Assembly: GCA_023410295.1 (NCBI GenBank)
Contig: JAEYPY010000082.1
Coordinates: 1 to 20,971 of the forward strand
Reading direction: 5' to 3'
DNA length: 20,971 nt
Source: Pseudomonadota bacterium
GTDB lineage: Bacteria > Pseudomonadota > Alphaproteobacteria > Caulobacterales > Aquidulcibacteraceae
In this document: positions 1 to 6,435 of the stretch, in pieces
Numbering within the stretch: the stretch's first letter is position 1
Layout: each line of letters opens with the position of its first letter
Translations under genes and position numbers: made by a program
Notes under the pieces: model-generated
Seen by the model: only the letters and a program-made list of their open reading frames with translations
Told to the model about the DNA's origin: nothing
Database searches by the model: none

Positions 1-1
1 T

Positions 2-331
2 CACCACGCCGATAACAAATCCCCCCTTCCCGCCGAGAACGCAGCGGCTTATGTGCTCGCCCCGTTCGAAGAGGAAGAAGACACCGGCGACGACGAGGCG
101 GCGCCGGCCCCCGCGGAAGACGCCCCGCTGGTGATCGCCGAGACCAAGGTGCCTGTGCGCACCATGACGGTGTCGATGGCGGTGATGCAGCTCGGCCTTA
201 CGTCCGCGCCTGTGCTGATGTTCAAGAACGCCGCCAACGGCGCTTTGAACGTGGTTTATCGCCGTGAGGATGGGAATGTCGGCTGGATTGATCCGCAGCA
301 AGGCGGCGGGCGCGCCAAGAACGGAAGCTAA
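2..331 (+). CDS. hpf: Ribosome hibernation promoting factor, long form (C-terminal part, 5' truncated by window edge)
   Basis: The reading frame is open from base 2, so the start lies outside the window. The visible 109 residues are an acidic linker (about residues 24-46, rich in Glu, Asp, Ala and Pro) followed by the C-terminal dimerisation domain of long HPF. The diagnostic stretch is PVRTMTVSMAVMQLGL, then VLMFKNAANGALNVVYRRED and GNVGWIDP. In this family the C-terminal domain pairs two 70S ribosomes into inactive 100S dimers in stationary phase; the N-terminal RaiA-like domain that binds the small subunit is missing here. ptsN begins 55 bases downstream, matching the well-known rpoN-hpf-ptsN neighbourhood of proteobacteria. 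The family call is firm; the full length cannot be seen. The GTG at 53 is an internal valine codon, not a start. Confidence 0.93.
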   Translation, partial: HHADNKSPLPAENAAAYVLAPFEEEEDTGDDEAAPAPAEDAPLVIAETKVPVRTMTVSMAVMQLGLTSAPVLMFKNAANGALNVVYRREDGNVGWIDPQQGGGRAKNGS

Positions 332-386
332 CGTTAACCCCCGCTTGGCGCCGCTCGTGCTTCAAGCGCGGCCGGACAGGACTGGA

Positions 387-854
387 ATGAACGATCTCAG
401 CGACCTGATCGCGCCCGACGCGATCCTGCCGCGCCTGCTCGCGACATCTCGCCGGCAGGCGCTGCAGCTTATGGCGGAGACGCTGGCGAAAGGCGCCGGC
501 GTCGATGCGCGCGCGGCGTTCGACGCGGTGCTGATCCGCGAGCGCCTCGCCGGCACCGGCATGGGCGAAGGCGTCGCCATCCCCCACGCGCCAGTCGTTG
601 GCATCACGCGCCCAGTCGGCGCGTTTGCGCGGCTCGATCCGCCGCAGGATTTTGAAGCGCTCGACGCGCGCCCTGCGGACCTCGTGTTCATGCTGCTGGC
701 CCCGCCGGACAAGGGCGCCGATCATTTGAAAGCGCTGGCGCGGATCTCGCGTTTCCTGCGCCGCAGCGAAATGCGCGAAAAGCTGCGCGCCGCGCGCGGC
801 GCCGATGAGCTCTACGCGCTGATCGCGAGCGCCCCTCGGCTCGACGCCGCTTAA
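387..854 (+). CDS. ptsN: PTS IIA-like nitrogen-regulatory protein PtsN (EIIA-Ntr)
   Basis: A 155-residue protein of the usual EIIA-Ntr length. The phospho-accepting histidine is H67 in the motif GVAIPHAPV, preceded by the typical RERLAGTGMGEG segment, with the later LVFMLLAPPDKGADHLKALARIS region of the fold. EIIA-Ntr is the last phospho-acceptor of the nitrogen PTS (PtsP-NPr-PtsN) in the cytoplasm and regulates potassium transport, carbon/nitrogen balance and stress responses through protein contacts. I chose the ATG at 387 because homology starts at MNDLSDLIAPDAIL and an AGGA element lies just upstream. The frame stays open back to 264, but that part overlaps hpf and shows no family similarity. 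It probably shares a transcript with hpf and with the acyltransferase gene 6 bases downstream. Confidence 0.95.
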   Translation: MNDLSDLIAPDAILPRLLATSRRQALQLMAETLAKGAGVDARAAFDAVLIRERLAGTGMGEGVAIPHAPVVGITRPVGAFARLDPPQDFEALDARPADLVFMLLAPPDKGADHLKALARISRFLRRSEMREKLRAARGADELYALIASAPRLDAA

Positions 855-860
855 GACATC

Positions 861-1520
861 ATGACGGGCTGGGACAGGTTCTTCGCTTACTTCCCGCTGC
901 TGATGACAGCGGCGGCGTTCGGCGCGCTCGGGGTATTCGCCGCCTGGCCCTCCGGCTGGAGCGCGCTGCTCGTGCTCTTCGTCATCTACGTGTTTCCGCC
1001 GATCGTGCTGCGCGTGATGTTCCGCTGGGCGCCGCTGAAGACCGGCGTCTCGTGCATTGACGGGCGCGCCTTCTGCCCCTGGCTTGCGGCACATCACATT
1101 CAGGCCTTCTACGACGCGCTGCCCTATCTTGAATCGCTGTTGCGGGTGATCCCCGGCTTCTACTCGATGTGGCTGAGACTCTGGGGTTCGCGCGTCGGCT
1201 ATGGCGTCGAATGGCCGGTGCGTATGGACGTGCTCGACCGCAACATGATGGACATCGGCAACCGGGTGGTGTTCTCGCGCGAAGTCGAGCTTGCCGCGCA
1301 TGTGCGGCAGAAGATGGAAGGCACAGGCTCGCGCGCGTTGGTGCGCGGCGTGCGCATCGGCTCGGGCGCGTTCATCGGCGCTGGCGCGCGGATCGGGCCC
1401 GGCGCGGTGGTGCCGCACGGCGCGGACGTGCCGGCGTACGCGGTGGTCGGCGTCAACGAGACATTCGGCGAAGCGGTGCGGCATCCGGAGAAGGAAGAAG
1501 CGCAGTTTGCGCTGAGCTGA
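861..1520 (+). CDS. Membrane-anchored left-handed beta-helix (hexapeptide) acyltransferase-like protein
   Basis: The 219-residue product starts with two hydrophobic segments (about residues 9-28 and 34-54), then a soluble part ending in a short hexapeptide-repeat block at about 163-197. That block reads VRGVRI, GSGAFI, GAGARI, GPGAVV, PHGADV, PAYAVV, the repeating I/V/L-G-x4 pattern of left-handed beta-helix transferases. Such proteins are usually trimeric O- or N-acyltransferases. The membrane part suggests action at the inner membrane on a lipid or envelope sugar, but the substrate cannot be inferred. The repeat block is short, so the trimer core would be small. It starts 6 bases after ptsN stops and is likely co-transcribed with it. 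I do not recognise a named gene. Confidence 0.75.
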   Translation: MTGWDRFFAYFPLLMTAAAFGALGVFAAWPSGWSALLVLFVIYVFPPIVLRVMFRWAPLKTGVSCIDGRAFCPWLAAHHIQAFYDALPYLESLLRVIPGFYSMWLRLWGSRVGYGVEWPVRMDVLDRNMMDIGNRVVFSREVELAAHVRQKMEGTGSRALVRGVRIGSGAFIGAGARIGPGAVVPHGADVPAYAVVGVNETFGEAVRHPEKEEAQFALS

Positions 1521-1567
1521 GCTTCGACCGTGGAACGCCGGCAACAACAGGCACTTAGTTACGAGTC

Positions 1568-1597
1568 ATTCCAGACGCGCGGAGCGCGATCTGGAAT
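1568..1597. repeat. Palindromic repeat unit A (stem-loop) between convergent genes
   Basis: ATTCCAGA at 1568-1575 pairs with TCTGGAAT at 1590-1597, and the interior CGCGC and GCGCG extend the stem around a short loop. The unit is non-coding and sits between the end of the acyltransferase gene (1520) and the end of mccA (1663). It begins with the same GTCATTCC word that ends unit B in reverse orientation. Such palindromes are common intergenic repeats in GC-rich alphaproteobacteria. It may help end transcription, but no T-tract follows it. Confidence 0.6.
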
Positions 1598-1627
1598 CCA
1601 CGGCCACCGCCACGTCGTTTGCTCTGG

Positions 1628-1659
1628 ATTCCCGGTTCTCGCTTCGCGAGCCCGGGAAT
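1628..1659. repeat. Palindromic repeat unit B (stem-loop) between convergent genes
   Basis: ATTCCCGG at 1628-1635 pairs with CCGGGAAT at 1652-1659. An inner stem CTCGC (1638-1642) pairs with GCGAG (1646-1650) across a TTC loop. The unit lies just beyond the mccA stop codon at 1663-1665 on the other strand, so in mccA mRNA it would form a strong hairpin directly after the stop. It may stabilise the 3' end or act as a bidirectional terminator; the lack of a U-tract makes intrinsic termination uncertain. The outer sequence (GTCATTCC type) matches unit A. Confidence 0.65.
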
Positions 1660-1662
1660 GAC

Positions 1663-3546
1663 TCAGGATTCCTTCTCCAGCTTAGCCAACACAACACCCT
1701 CGCTCACCTGCGCGCCGGCCTTGGCGTTGAGTTCAGCGAGTTTGCCGTCGAACGGCGCGGTGAGCGTGTGCTCCATCTTCATGGCTTCGAGCACGAGGAT
1801 CGGATCGCCCTTCTTCAGCTTCGCGCCAGGCTTGGCGGCGATCGAGACGATCTTGCCGGGCATCGGCGAAAGGATTGCGCCATCGCCAGCAGCAAGCTCG
1901 CCGCCTTCGGCTTCGCCGGTGTCGAGCGTGAATTCGTAGGCTTCGCCGCGATCGAAGACGACGACCTTTTGGCCGGGCGCGCGATGGTATTCATAATCGC
2001 TGCTGGCCGGCTCAGCTACAATGGGAACGCCGTCGCACAATAATCTCACCGCCGACGTGCGCGGAGCGTTGACGCGGAATCCCGTGAGTTTCCTCCAGAC
2101 GTCGTTGTTTGCTGCCGGACGAAAGGGCGTATCAGTGACGAAAGCGCGGGCGGCGGCGGCAGTCGTCCTGTTGCTAGGCGGCGGGCGCCTCGTCAGTTCG
2201 TTTACATCGCCTGCAATGAGCCCGGTTTCAACGTCGCCCGAAGCAAACCGGGCGTTCTCTAAGCACCGAACGAGAAAGGCGGCGTTTGTCTTGACGGGCC
2301 AAACGCATATTCTAGCGCAGGCGTCACGCAGCTGACGCACTGCAGCGTCGCGCCCTTCAGCGTGCGCAATGATCTTTCCGATCATTGGATCGTAGTGCGA
2401 GCTGACCTCGCCTCCGAAACTGATCGCGAAGTCGGTACGCACATCGTCGGGTAGGTGTAAGATTCCCAACTTACCTATCGACGGAAGAAATCCCGTGCTC
2501 GGATCTTCCGCGTAGAGCCGCGCTTCCATCGCCCAGCCGTCGATGCGCAGCTCTTCCTGCTTCAGCGGCAGCTTTTCGCCGCTGGCGACGCGGAGTTGCC
2601 ATTCGACCAAGTCCTGGCCGGTGATCTCCTCCGTCACTGGGTGCTCGACTTGCAAACGCGTGTTCATCTCCATGAACCAGATGCGGTCGCCGCGCAGGCC
2701 CTCGCTGGCGTCGGCGATGAACTCGATGGTGCCGGCGCCGACATAATTCACGGCTTTCGCCGCCAGCACGGCAGCATCGGTGACGGCTTTGCGCGTCGCC
2801 TCATCCATGCCCGGCGCGGGCGCTTCTTCGATCACCTTTTGGTGGCGGCGCTGCAGCGAGCAATCGCGCTCGAACAGATGCACGACATTGCCGTGCGTAT
2901 CGCCGAACACCTGCACCTCGATGTGGCGCGGACGTTGCACGTACATTTCCAGCAGCACGCGATCATCGCCGAACGCGGCAGCCGCTTCGCGCTTCGCTGA
3001 AGCAAGCGCCGCTTTGAACTCCGCCTTCTTCTCGACCTTGCGCATGCCTTTGCCGCCGCCGCCGGCGACGGCTTTGATCAGCACCGGATAGCCGATCGCG
3101 TCGGCTTCCTTCTGCAAACGCTCTTCGCTTTGATCTTCGCCGAGATAGCCCGGCGTCGTCGGCACGCCGGCTTCAGCCATGAGTTTCTTGGCGGCGTCCT
3201 TGAGGCCCATGGCACGGATCGAGTCCGGCTTCGGGCCGATCCAGATGAGGCCCGCGTCGATCACGGCCTGCGCGAAGTCGGCGTTCTCGGAGAGAAAGCC
3301 GTAGCCCGGATGGATCGCCTCGGCGCCGGTTTGCTTCGCAGCAGCGATGATCTTCTCGCCGCGGAGATAGCTTTCCTTCGCGGGGCTCCCGCCTATGTGC
3401 ACGGCTTCATCCGCCTCGCGCACGTGGAGCGCTTTGGCGTCCGCATCGGAATAGACGGCGACGGTGCGCACACCGAGGCGCTTCGCAGTGCGAATGACGC
3501 GACGAGCGATCTCGCCACGGTTTGCGATGAGGACGGACTTAAGCAC
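1663..3546 (-). CDS. mccA: 3-methylcrotonyl-CoA carboxylase, biotin-containing alpha subunit
   Basis: A 627-residue protein starting with a GTG codon at MLKSVLIANRGEIARRVIRT, the invariant beginning of biotin carboxylases. In order: biotin carboxylase N domain (about 1-115), ATP-grasp domain with the glycine-rich loop AVAGGGGKGMR (about 160-170) and the WFMEMNTRLQVEHPVTE motif, biotin carboxylase C domain (to about 445), a linker/BT region, and a C-terminal biotinyl domain with EAMKMEH whose biotin-accepting lysine is K590. It carboxylates biotin with ATP and bicarbonate for transfer by MccB. The choice of methylcrotonyl- over propionyl- or geranyl-CoA carboxylase rests on ivd and mccB nearby. 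The usual operon continuity is broken: about 1 kb of small genes separates it from mccB. The part encoded at about 2020-2490 uses many codons rare in the rest of the gene. Ribosome binding site is weak (GGGG directly before GTG). Confidence 0.9.
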   Translation of the reverse strand: MLKSVLIANRGEIARRVIRTAKRLGVRTVAVYSDADAKALHVREADEAVHIGGSPAKESYLRGEKIIAAAKQTGAEAIHPGYGFLSENADFAQAVIDAGLIWIGPKPDSIRAMGLKDAAKKLMAEAGVPTTPGYLGEDQSEERLQKEADAIGYPVLIKAVAGGGGKGMRKVEKKAEFKAALASAKREAAAAFGDDRVLLEMYVQRPRHIEVQVFGDTHGNVVHLFERDCSLQRRHQKVIEEAPAPGMDEATRKAVTDAAVLAAKAVNYVGAGTIEFIADASEGLRGDRIWFMEMNTRLQVEHPVTEEITGQDLVEWQLRVASGEKLPLKQEELRIDGWAMEARLYAEDPSTGFLPSIGKLGILHLPDDVRTDFAISFGGEVSSHYDPMIGKIIAHAEGRDAAVRQLRDACARICVWPVKTNAAFLVRCLENARFASGDVETGLIAGDVNELTRRPPPSNRTTAAAARAFVTDTPFRPAANNDVWRKLTGFRVNAPRTSAVRLLCDGVPIVAEPASSDYEYHRAPGQKVVVFDRGEAYEFTLDTGEAEGGELAAGDGAILSPMPGKIVSIAAKPGAKLKKGDPILVLEAMKMEHTLTAPFDGKLAELNAKAGAQVSEGVVLAKLEKES

Positions 3547-3585
3547 GCCCCACTCTTAGCTGATGTGCAGACGCTTTAGAACCAA

Positions 3586-3801
3586 CTACCGGGAAGCTGC
3601 GGGCTTCTCGGCTAGTGCATCACGCATGTCTCGGAGTGCCGTGAGGTAGTCCCCTTCCGCTCTCAGGCGTCTGATCATCAATTCCAAAACTTGGCGCGCT
3701 GCGGTCGCGGCCTCCAAACCCGATTGCTCGGCTGCTTCGGTCAGGACGTTCTTGTCATCCGCCCTCAGGCGAACGGTAAAGGGGACGCGGGCGTCTGACA
3801 T
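3586..3801 (-). CDS. Small ribbon-helix-helix-like protein (putative DNA-binding regulator)
   Basis: A 71-residue protein. Residues about 6-12 (VPFTVRL) could form the DNA-contacting beta strand, followed by two predicted helices (about 14-27 and 30-47, with LEAATAARQVLELMIRRLR) and a charged C-terminal helix. This is the layout of Arc/MetJ-type ribbon-helix-helix proteins, which dimerise and bind inverted repeats, often near their own promoter. A clear GGAGG lies 8 bases before the ATG. It lies 39 bases upstream of mccA on the same strand, and divergent from the GIY-YIG gene. Several inverted repeats fill the region upstream of it, so autoregulation is plausible. No toxin partner is next to it. 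The fold call rests on pattern only. Confidence 0.6.
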   Translation of the reverse strand: MSDARVPFTVRLRADDKNVLTEAAEQSGLEAATAARQVLELMIRRLRAEGDYLTALRDMRDALAEKPAASR

Positions 3802-3848
3802 GCAATAGCCTCCATGCGATTTGATTCGCTGCTGATCGAGTCACGTAA

Positions 3849-3879
3849 CGTCTAACAAAGAGTTACCAGACGATTCTGG
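3849..3879. promoter_or_regulatory. Inverted repeats upstream of the RHH-like gene (possible operator)
   Basis: CGTCTAAC (3849-3856) can pair with GTTA (3862-3865) and GACG (3869-3872) around AAAGA with a short bulge. A second perfect dyad, CCAGA-CGAT-TCTGG, spans 3866-3879. They lie 48 to 78 bases before the start codon of the RHH-like gene, in the lower-GC divergent spacer 3802-3971. Ribbon-helix-helix proteins typically bind such short dyads. No promoter hexamers are convincing. Function is inference only. Confidence 0.35.
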
Positions 3880-3912
3880 ATGCCAACGTGCGGCCGTTTA
3901 CCTCTGAGTAAC

Positions 3913-3964
3913 CGAGAGGTGATCAGATGGCATGAGAGGCGATTCTAGTACGGCCTCTCGGAGG
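3913..3964 (+). promoter_or_regulatory. Stem-loop abutting the Shine-Dalgarno of the GIY-YIG-like gene
   Basis: GAGAGGC at 3934-3940 and GCCTCTC at 3953-3959 form a perfect 7-bp stem with a 12-base loop. The alternative left arm CGAGAGG at 3913-3919 can pair with CCTCTCG at 3954-3960. A further CCTCT at 3901-3905 can pair with AGAGG at 3915-3919. The right arm ends where the strong GGAGG ribosome binding site begins (3960-3964), 7 bases before the ATG at 3972. Two mutually exclusive hairpins next to a ribosome binding site could control translation, or the dyads could be protein-binding sites. Confidence 0.4.
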
Positions 3965-3971
3965 AAGCGAC

Positions 3972-4319
3972 ATGGCATCAACGGGTCTTTCTGGGCCTTT
4001 CAAGCTCAGCACCAAGGAAATCGAAGCGGCGGTCAAATCGAAGAGCCCGGGCACCTACGCGCTCGGCTACACTAAGGATGGCACGTTTTACGTCGATTAC
4101 GTCGGTCGCGCAGACGTCGATGTGAAGGTGCGCCTGATGGATCACGCGACCGAGGCGAAGTCGACGGAGTTCAAGTACGGCTACAACTCGACGGCGGAAG
4201 CGGCCTTCGCCAAAGAATGCCAATTGTTCCACGACTTTCCGAACACCCGCAACAAAGTGCATCCGGCCCGTCCGACCGGGTCGAAGGCCAAGTGTCCGGT
4301 GTGCTCAATCTTCGACTAG
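3972..4319 (+). CDS. GIY-YIG-like nuclease-fold small protein
   Basis: A 115-residue protein. GTY at 27-29 and YVG at 43-45 fit the GIY...YIG signature, followed by R46, R54 and H58 (RADVDVKVRLMDH) and E82 in AFAKECQLFHDF, the usual place of the metal-binding glutamate. The C-terminus has NKVHPARPTG and a Cys pair, CPVC (C108, C111). GIY-YIG domains are single-strand-nicking nucleases found in repair, restriction and homing enzymes; this stand-alone short form has no DNA-binding extension and no proven role. It has a strong GGAGG site 7 bases before the ATG. It runs against the flanking mcc genes, lying antisense within that cluster, and shares its stop (CTAG) with the convergent gene at 4316. 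The signature is clear; nuclease activity is inferred. Confidence 0.7.
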   Translation: MASTGLSGPFKLSTKEIEAAVKSKSPGTYALGYTKDGTFYVDYVGRADVDVKVRLMDHATEAKSTEFKYGYNSTAEAAFAKECQLFHDFPNTRNKVHPARPTGSKAKCPVCSIFD

Positions 4320-4555
4320 CTCAGGCGGCTATTTTTGCCGGCTAGGCAATTCCTGACGTCCCGAAGCGCGGCCATATAGCCGAAATGCCAATAGGCGCGC
4401 TCGGGCGTCTCAGCATCAAGATGGCGCTGTTCCTCGCCGATTTCCGGCGCGTTTTCATTGAGCCAATCCATGAGTTCGGCGACACGCCGATCGAGCACGT
4501 CCTCTAATGACTGGGCGGGCACAGGCTCAGATGGCGAATGCGGGTGTGTGGGCAT
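4316..4555 (-). CDS. Hypothetical 79-residue acidic protein
   Basis: I do not recognise a named family. The N-terminal 15 residues are Pro/Ser-rich and probably disordered. The rest is helical and acidic: EDVLDRRVAELMDWLNENAP, then EQRHLDAETPERAYWHFGYM and AALRDVRNCLAG. The aromatic ERAYWHFGYMAALRD segment looks like a conserved core rather than random translation. It starts 34 bases after mccB stops, on the same strand, so read-through from mccB is possible, and ends overlapping the GIY-YIG gene stop. No good ribosome binding site is visible before the ATG at 4553-4555, which leaves the exact start open. Confidence 0.5.
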   Translation of the reverse strand: MPTHPHSPSEPVPAQSLEDVLDRRVAELMDWLNENAPEIGEEQRHLDAETPERAYWHFGYMAALRDVRNCLAGKNSRLS

Positions 4556-4589
4556 GCCATATTAACTGCAATTCTTGGGCCGACGTTCC

Positions 4590-6194
4590 CTACATCCTGA
4601 ACACGCCGAAGCGCGTTTCCGGGATTGGCGCATTAAGTGATGCGCTAATGGCCAAACCGAGCACATCGCGCGTTTGTGCGGGATCGATGATGCCGTCGTC
4701 CCACAAGCGCGCGGTCGCGTGATACGGATCGCCTTCGGCTTCGTAGCGCGCGCGGATTGGGTCTTTGAATTTTTCTTCGTCGGCTTTGGCCCAGCTCTCG
4801 CCTTTCGCTTCCATGCCGTCGCGCTTCACTTGCGCGAGCACGCTGGCGGCTTGTTCGCCGCCCATGACGGAGATGCGGCTGTTCGGCCAGGTGAAGAGGA
4901 AGCGCGGCGAGTAGGCGCGGCCGCACATGCCGTAATTGCCGGCGCCGAATGAGCCGCCGATCAGCACGGTGAATTTCGGCACTTCGGCGGAGGCGACGGC
5001 TGTCACCATCTTCGCGCCATCCTTGGCGATGCCGCCGGCTTCGTATTTGCCGCCGACCATGAAGCCGGAAATGTTTTGCAGGAACAGCAGCGGAATGCCG
5101 CGCTTGCAGGCGAGCTCGATGAAATGCGCGCCCTTCTGCGCGCTTTCGCTGAACAGGATGCCGTTGTTGGCGAGGATCGCGACGGGGAAGCCCCAGATGC
5201 GCGCGAAGCCGGTGACGAGCGTTGGGCCGTAGAGCGGACGGAATTCGTCCAGCTCGCTGCCGTCAACGATGCGGGCGATGACTTCGCGGACATCGTACGG
5301 CGTGCGCACGTCATCGGGGATGACGCCGTAGATACTCTCGGCATCGTACGCCGGCGCAATCGGTTCGCGCAGATCGAGGCCGACTTTCTTGACGGTGTTC
5401 AGGTTCGCGACGATGCGGCGCACGAGATGCAGCGCGTGCGCATCGTCCTGCGCGAGGTGATCGACGACGCCGCTCTTGCGCGCGTGCAGATCGCCGCCGC
5501 CGAGATCTTCGGCGCTGATCACCTCCCCTGTTGCGGCTTTCACCAGCGGCGGGCCGCCGAGGAAGATGGTGCCTTGATTGCGCACGATGATGGTTTCATC
5601 GCTCATCGCCGGCACGTAGGCGCCGCCGGCGGTGCATGAGCCCATGACGCAGGCGATCTGCGGAATGTTCTCCGCGCTCATGCGCGCCTGGTTGAAGAAG
5701 ATGCGGCCGAAATGGTCGCGGTCGGGGAAGACTTCGGCCTGGTGCGGCAGGTTCGCGCCGCCGCTATCGACAAGATAGACGCACGGCAGCTTGTTCTGCA
5801 TCGCGATCTCTTGCGCGCGCAGGTGCTTCTTCACCGTCATCGGGAAATAAGCGCCGCCCTTCACCGTGGCGTCGTTGGCGACGATCATCACTTCGCGGCC
5901 GGACACGCGGCCAATGCCGGTGATGACGCCGGCCGCCGGCGCTTCGCCGTTGTAGAGATCGTAGGCCGCGAGCGCGCCGACTTCGAGGAATGGCGCGCCG
6001 GGATCGAGCAAGCGCTCAACGCGCTCGCGCGGGAACAGCTTGTTGCGCTTGGTGTGACGGGCGCGGGATTCCTCCGGGCCGCCGAGCGCGATCTGCGCCG
6101 TGCGTTCACGCAATTGCTGCGCCAAGCCGCGATGATGCGCGGCGTTCTTGGCGAAGGCTTCGGAGTTTGGATCAATGGAGGATTTGAGTTTCAT
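4590..6194 (-). CDS. mccB: 3-methylcrotonyl-CoA carboxylase, carboxyltransferase beta subunit
   Basis: A 534-residue biotin-dependent carboxyltransferase of usual length. Landmarks include NKLFPRERVERLLDPGAPFLEVG, the acyl-CoA and oxyanion region VDSGGANLP (142-150), GSCTAGGAYVPAMSDE and, in the second crotonase-like half, GGSFGAGNYGMCGRAYSPRF with AGGI before it. The protein moves the carboxyl group from biotin on MccA to 3-methylcrotonyl-CoA, giving 3-methylglutaconyl-CoA in leucine breakdown. The start was set at MKLKSSIDPNSEAF; the frame extends 15 codons further to a TTG, but that part overlaps the upstream small gene. Stop of the upstream gene and this ATG are arranged as TGATATG, so translation is probably coupled. 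Specificity is inferred from the neighbouring ivd. Confidence 0.92.
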   Translation of the reverse strand: MKLKSSIDPNSEAFAKNAAHHRGLAQQLRERTAQIALGGPEESRARHTKRNKLFPRERVERLLDPGAPFLEVGALAAYDLYNGEAPAAGVITGIGRVSGREVMIVANDATVKGGAYFPMTVKKHLRAQEIAMQNKLPCVYLVDSGGANLPHQAEVFPDRDHFGRIFFNQARMSAENIPQIACVMGSCTAGGAYVPAMSDETIIVRNQGTIFLGGPPLVKAATGEVISAEDLGGGDLHARKSGVVDHLAQDDAHALHLVRRIVANLNTVKKVGLDLREPIAPAYDAESIYGVIPDDVRTPYDVREVIARIVDGSELDEFRPLYGPTLVTGFARIWGFPVAILANNGILFSESAQKGAHFIELACKRGIPLLFLQNISGFMVGGKYEAGGIAKDGAKMVTAVASAEVPKFTVLIGGSFGAGNYGMCGRAYSPRFLFTWPNSRISVMGGEQAASVLAQVKRDGMEAKGESWAKADEEKFKDPIRARYEAEGDPYHATARLWDDGIIDPAQTRDVLGLAISASLNAPIPETRFGVFRM

Positions 6195-6195
6195 A

Positions 6196-6435
6196 TCACC
6201 ACGTAATTCCGTCAGGCAGCGTCCATAGGTACTTGCCAAACTTCGTGCGCTTCAATCCGAAGTACGCAGCCATCAGAATCGCAAAATACGCAATCGCCGC
6301 GGTCCAAACGAGCCAACTCGGCGCGCCCAAGCCCGCCACGCCGTTGATGATCAGACCGCCGAGCACAACGCTCAGTGCGAGCGCAGCCACGCTCGTCACG
6401 AATTGGATCACAAGCGATACCGGTTGGTCGCTCAT
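6196..6435 (-). CDS. Small two-helix membrane protein between ivd and mccB
   Basis: A 79-residue protein with two hydrophobic segments (about 8-32 and 39-60) joined by a Gly/Pro-containing turn, then a basic tail LKRTKFGKYLW. Positive charges at the C-terminal end suggest a hairpin in the inner membrane with both ends in the cytoplasm. Its ATG overlaps the ivd stop (ATGA at 6432-6435), and its TGA is one base from the mccB ATG, so it is built into the leucine operon. I do not recognise a family. Its role might be in anchoring or in transport, but nothing in the sequence proves this. Coding status is supported by the tight overlaps on both sides. Confidence 0.75.
   Translation of the reverse strand: MSDQPVSLVIQFVTSVAALALSVVLGGLIINGVAGLGAPSWLVWTAAIAYFAILMAAYFGLKRTKFGKYLWTLPDGITW

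Noticed and set aside
264..386. N-terminal extension of ptsN by 41 codons
   Set aside because: It overlaps the hpf coding region and has no similarity to EIIA-Ntr. The ATG at 387 matches the family start.
222..1547. Long open frame on the minus strand (441 codons) opposite ptsN and the acyltransferase gene
   Set aside because: Its translation is rich in Arg, His and Ala with no family motif, typical of the antisense of GC-rich genes. The plus-strand genes have clear motifs.
1628..1659. Rho-independent terminator
   Set aside because: The hairpin is strong but no T-tract follows on either strand, so it is listed as a repeat.
3586..4319. Toxin-antitoxin pair formed by the RHH-like protein and the GIY-YIG-like protein
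   Set aside because: The genes are divergent rather than in one operon, and neither matches a known toxin or antitoxin family that I can recognise. Kept only as a possible regulatory pair.
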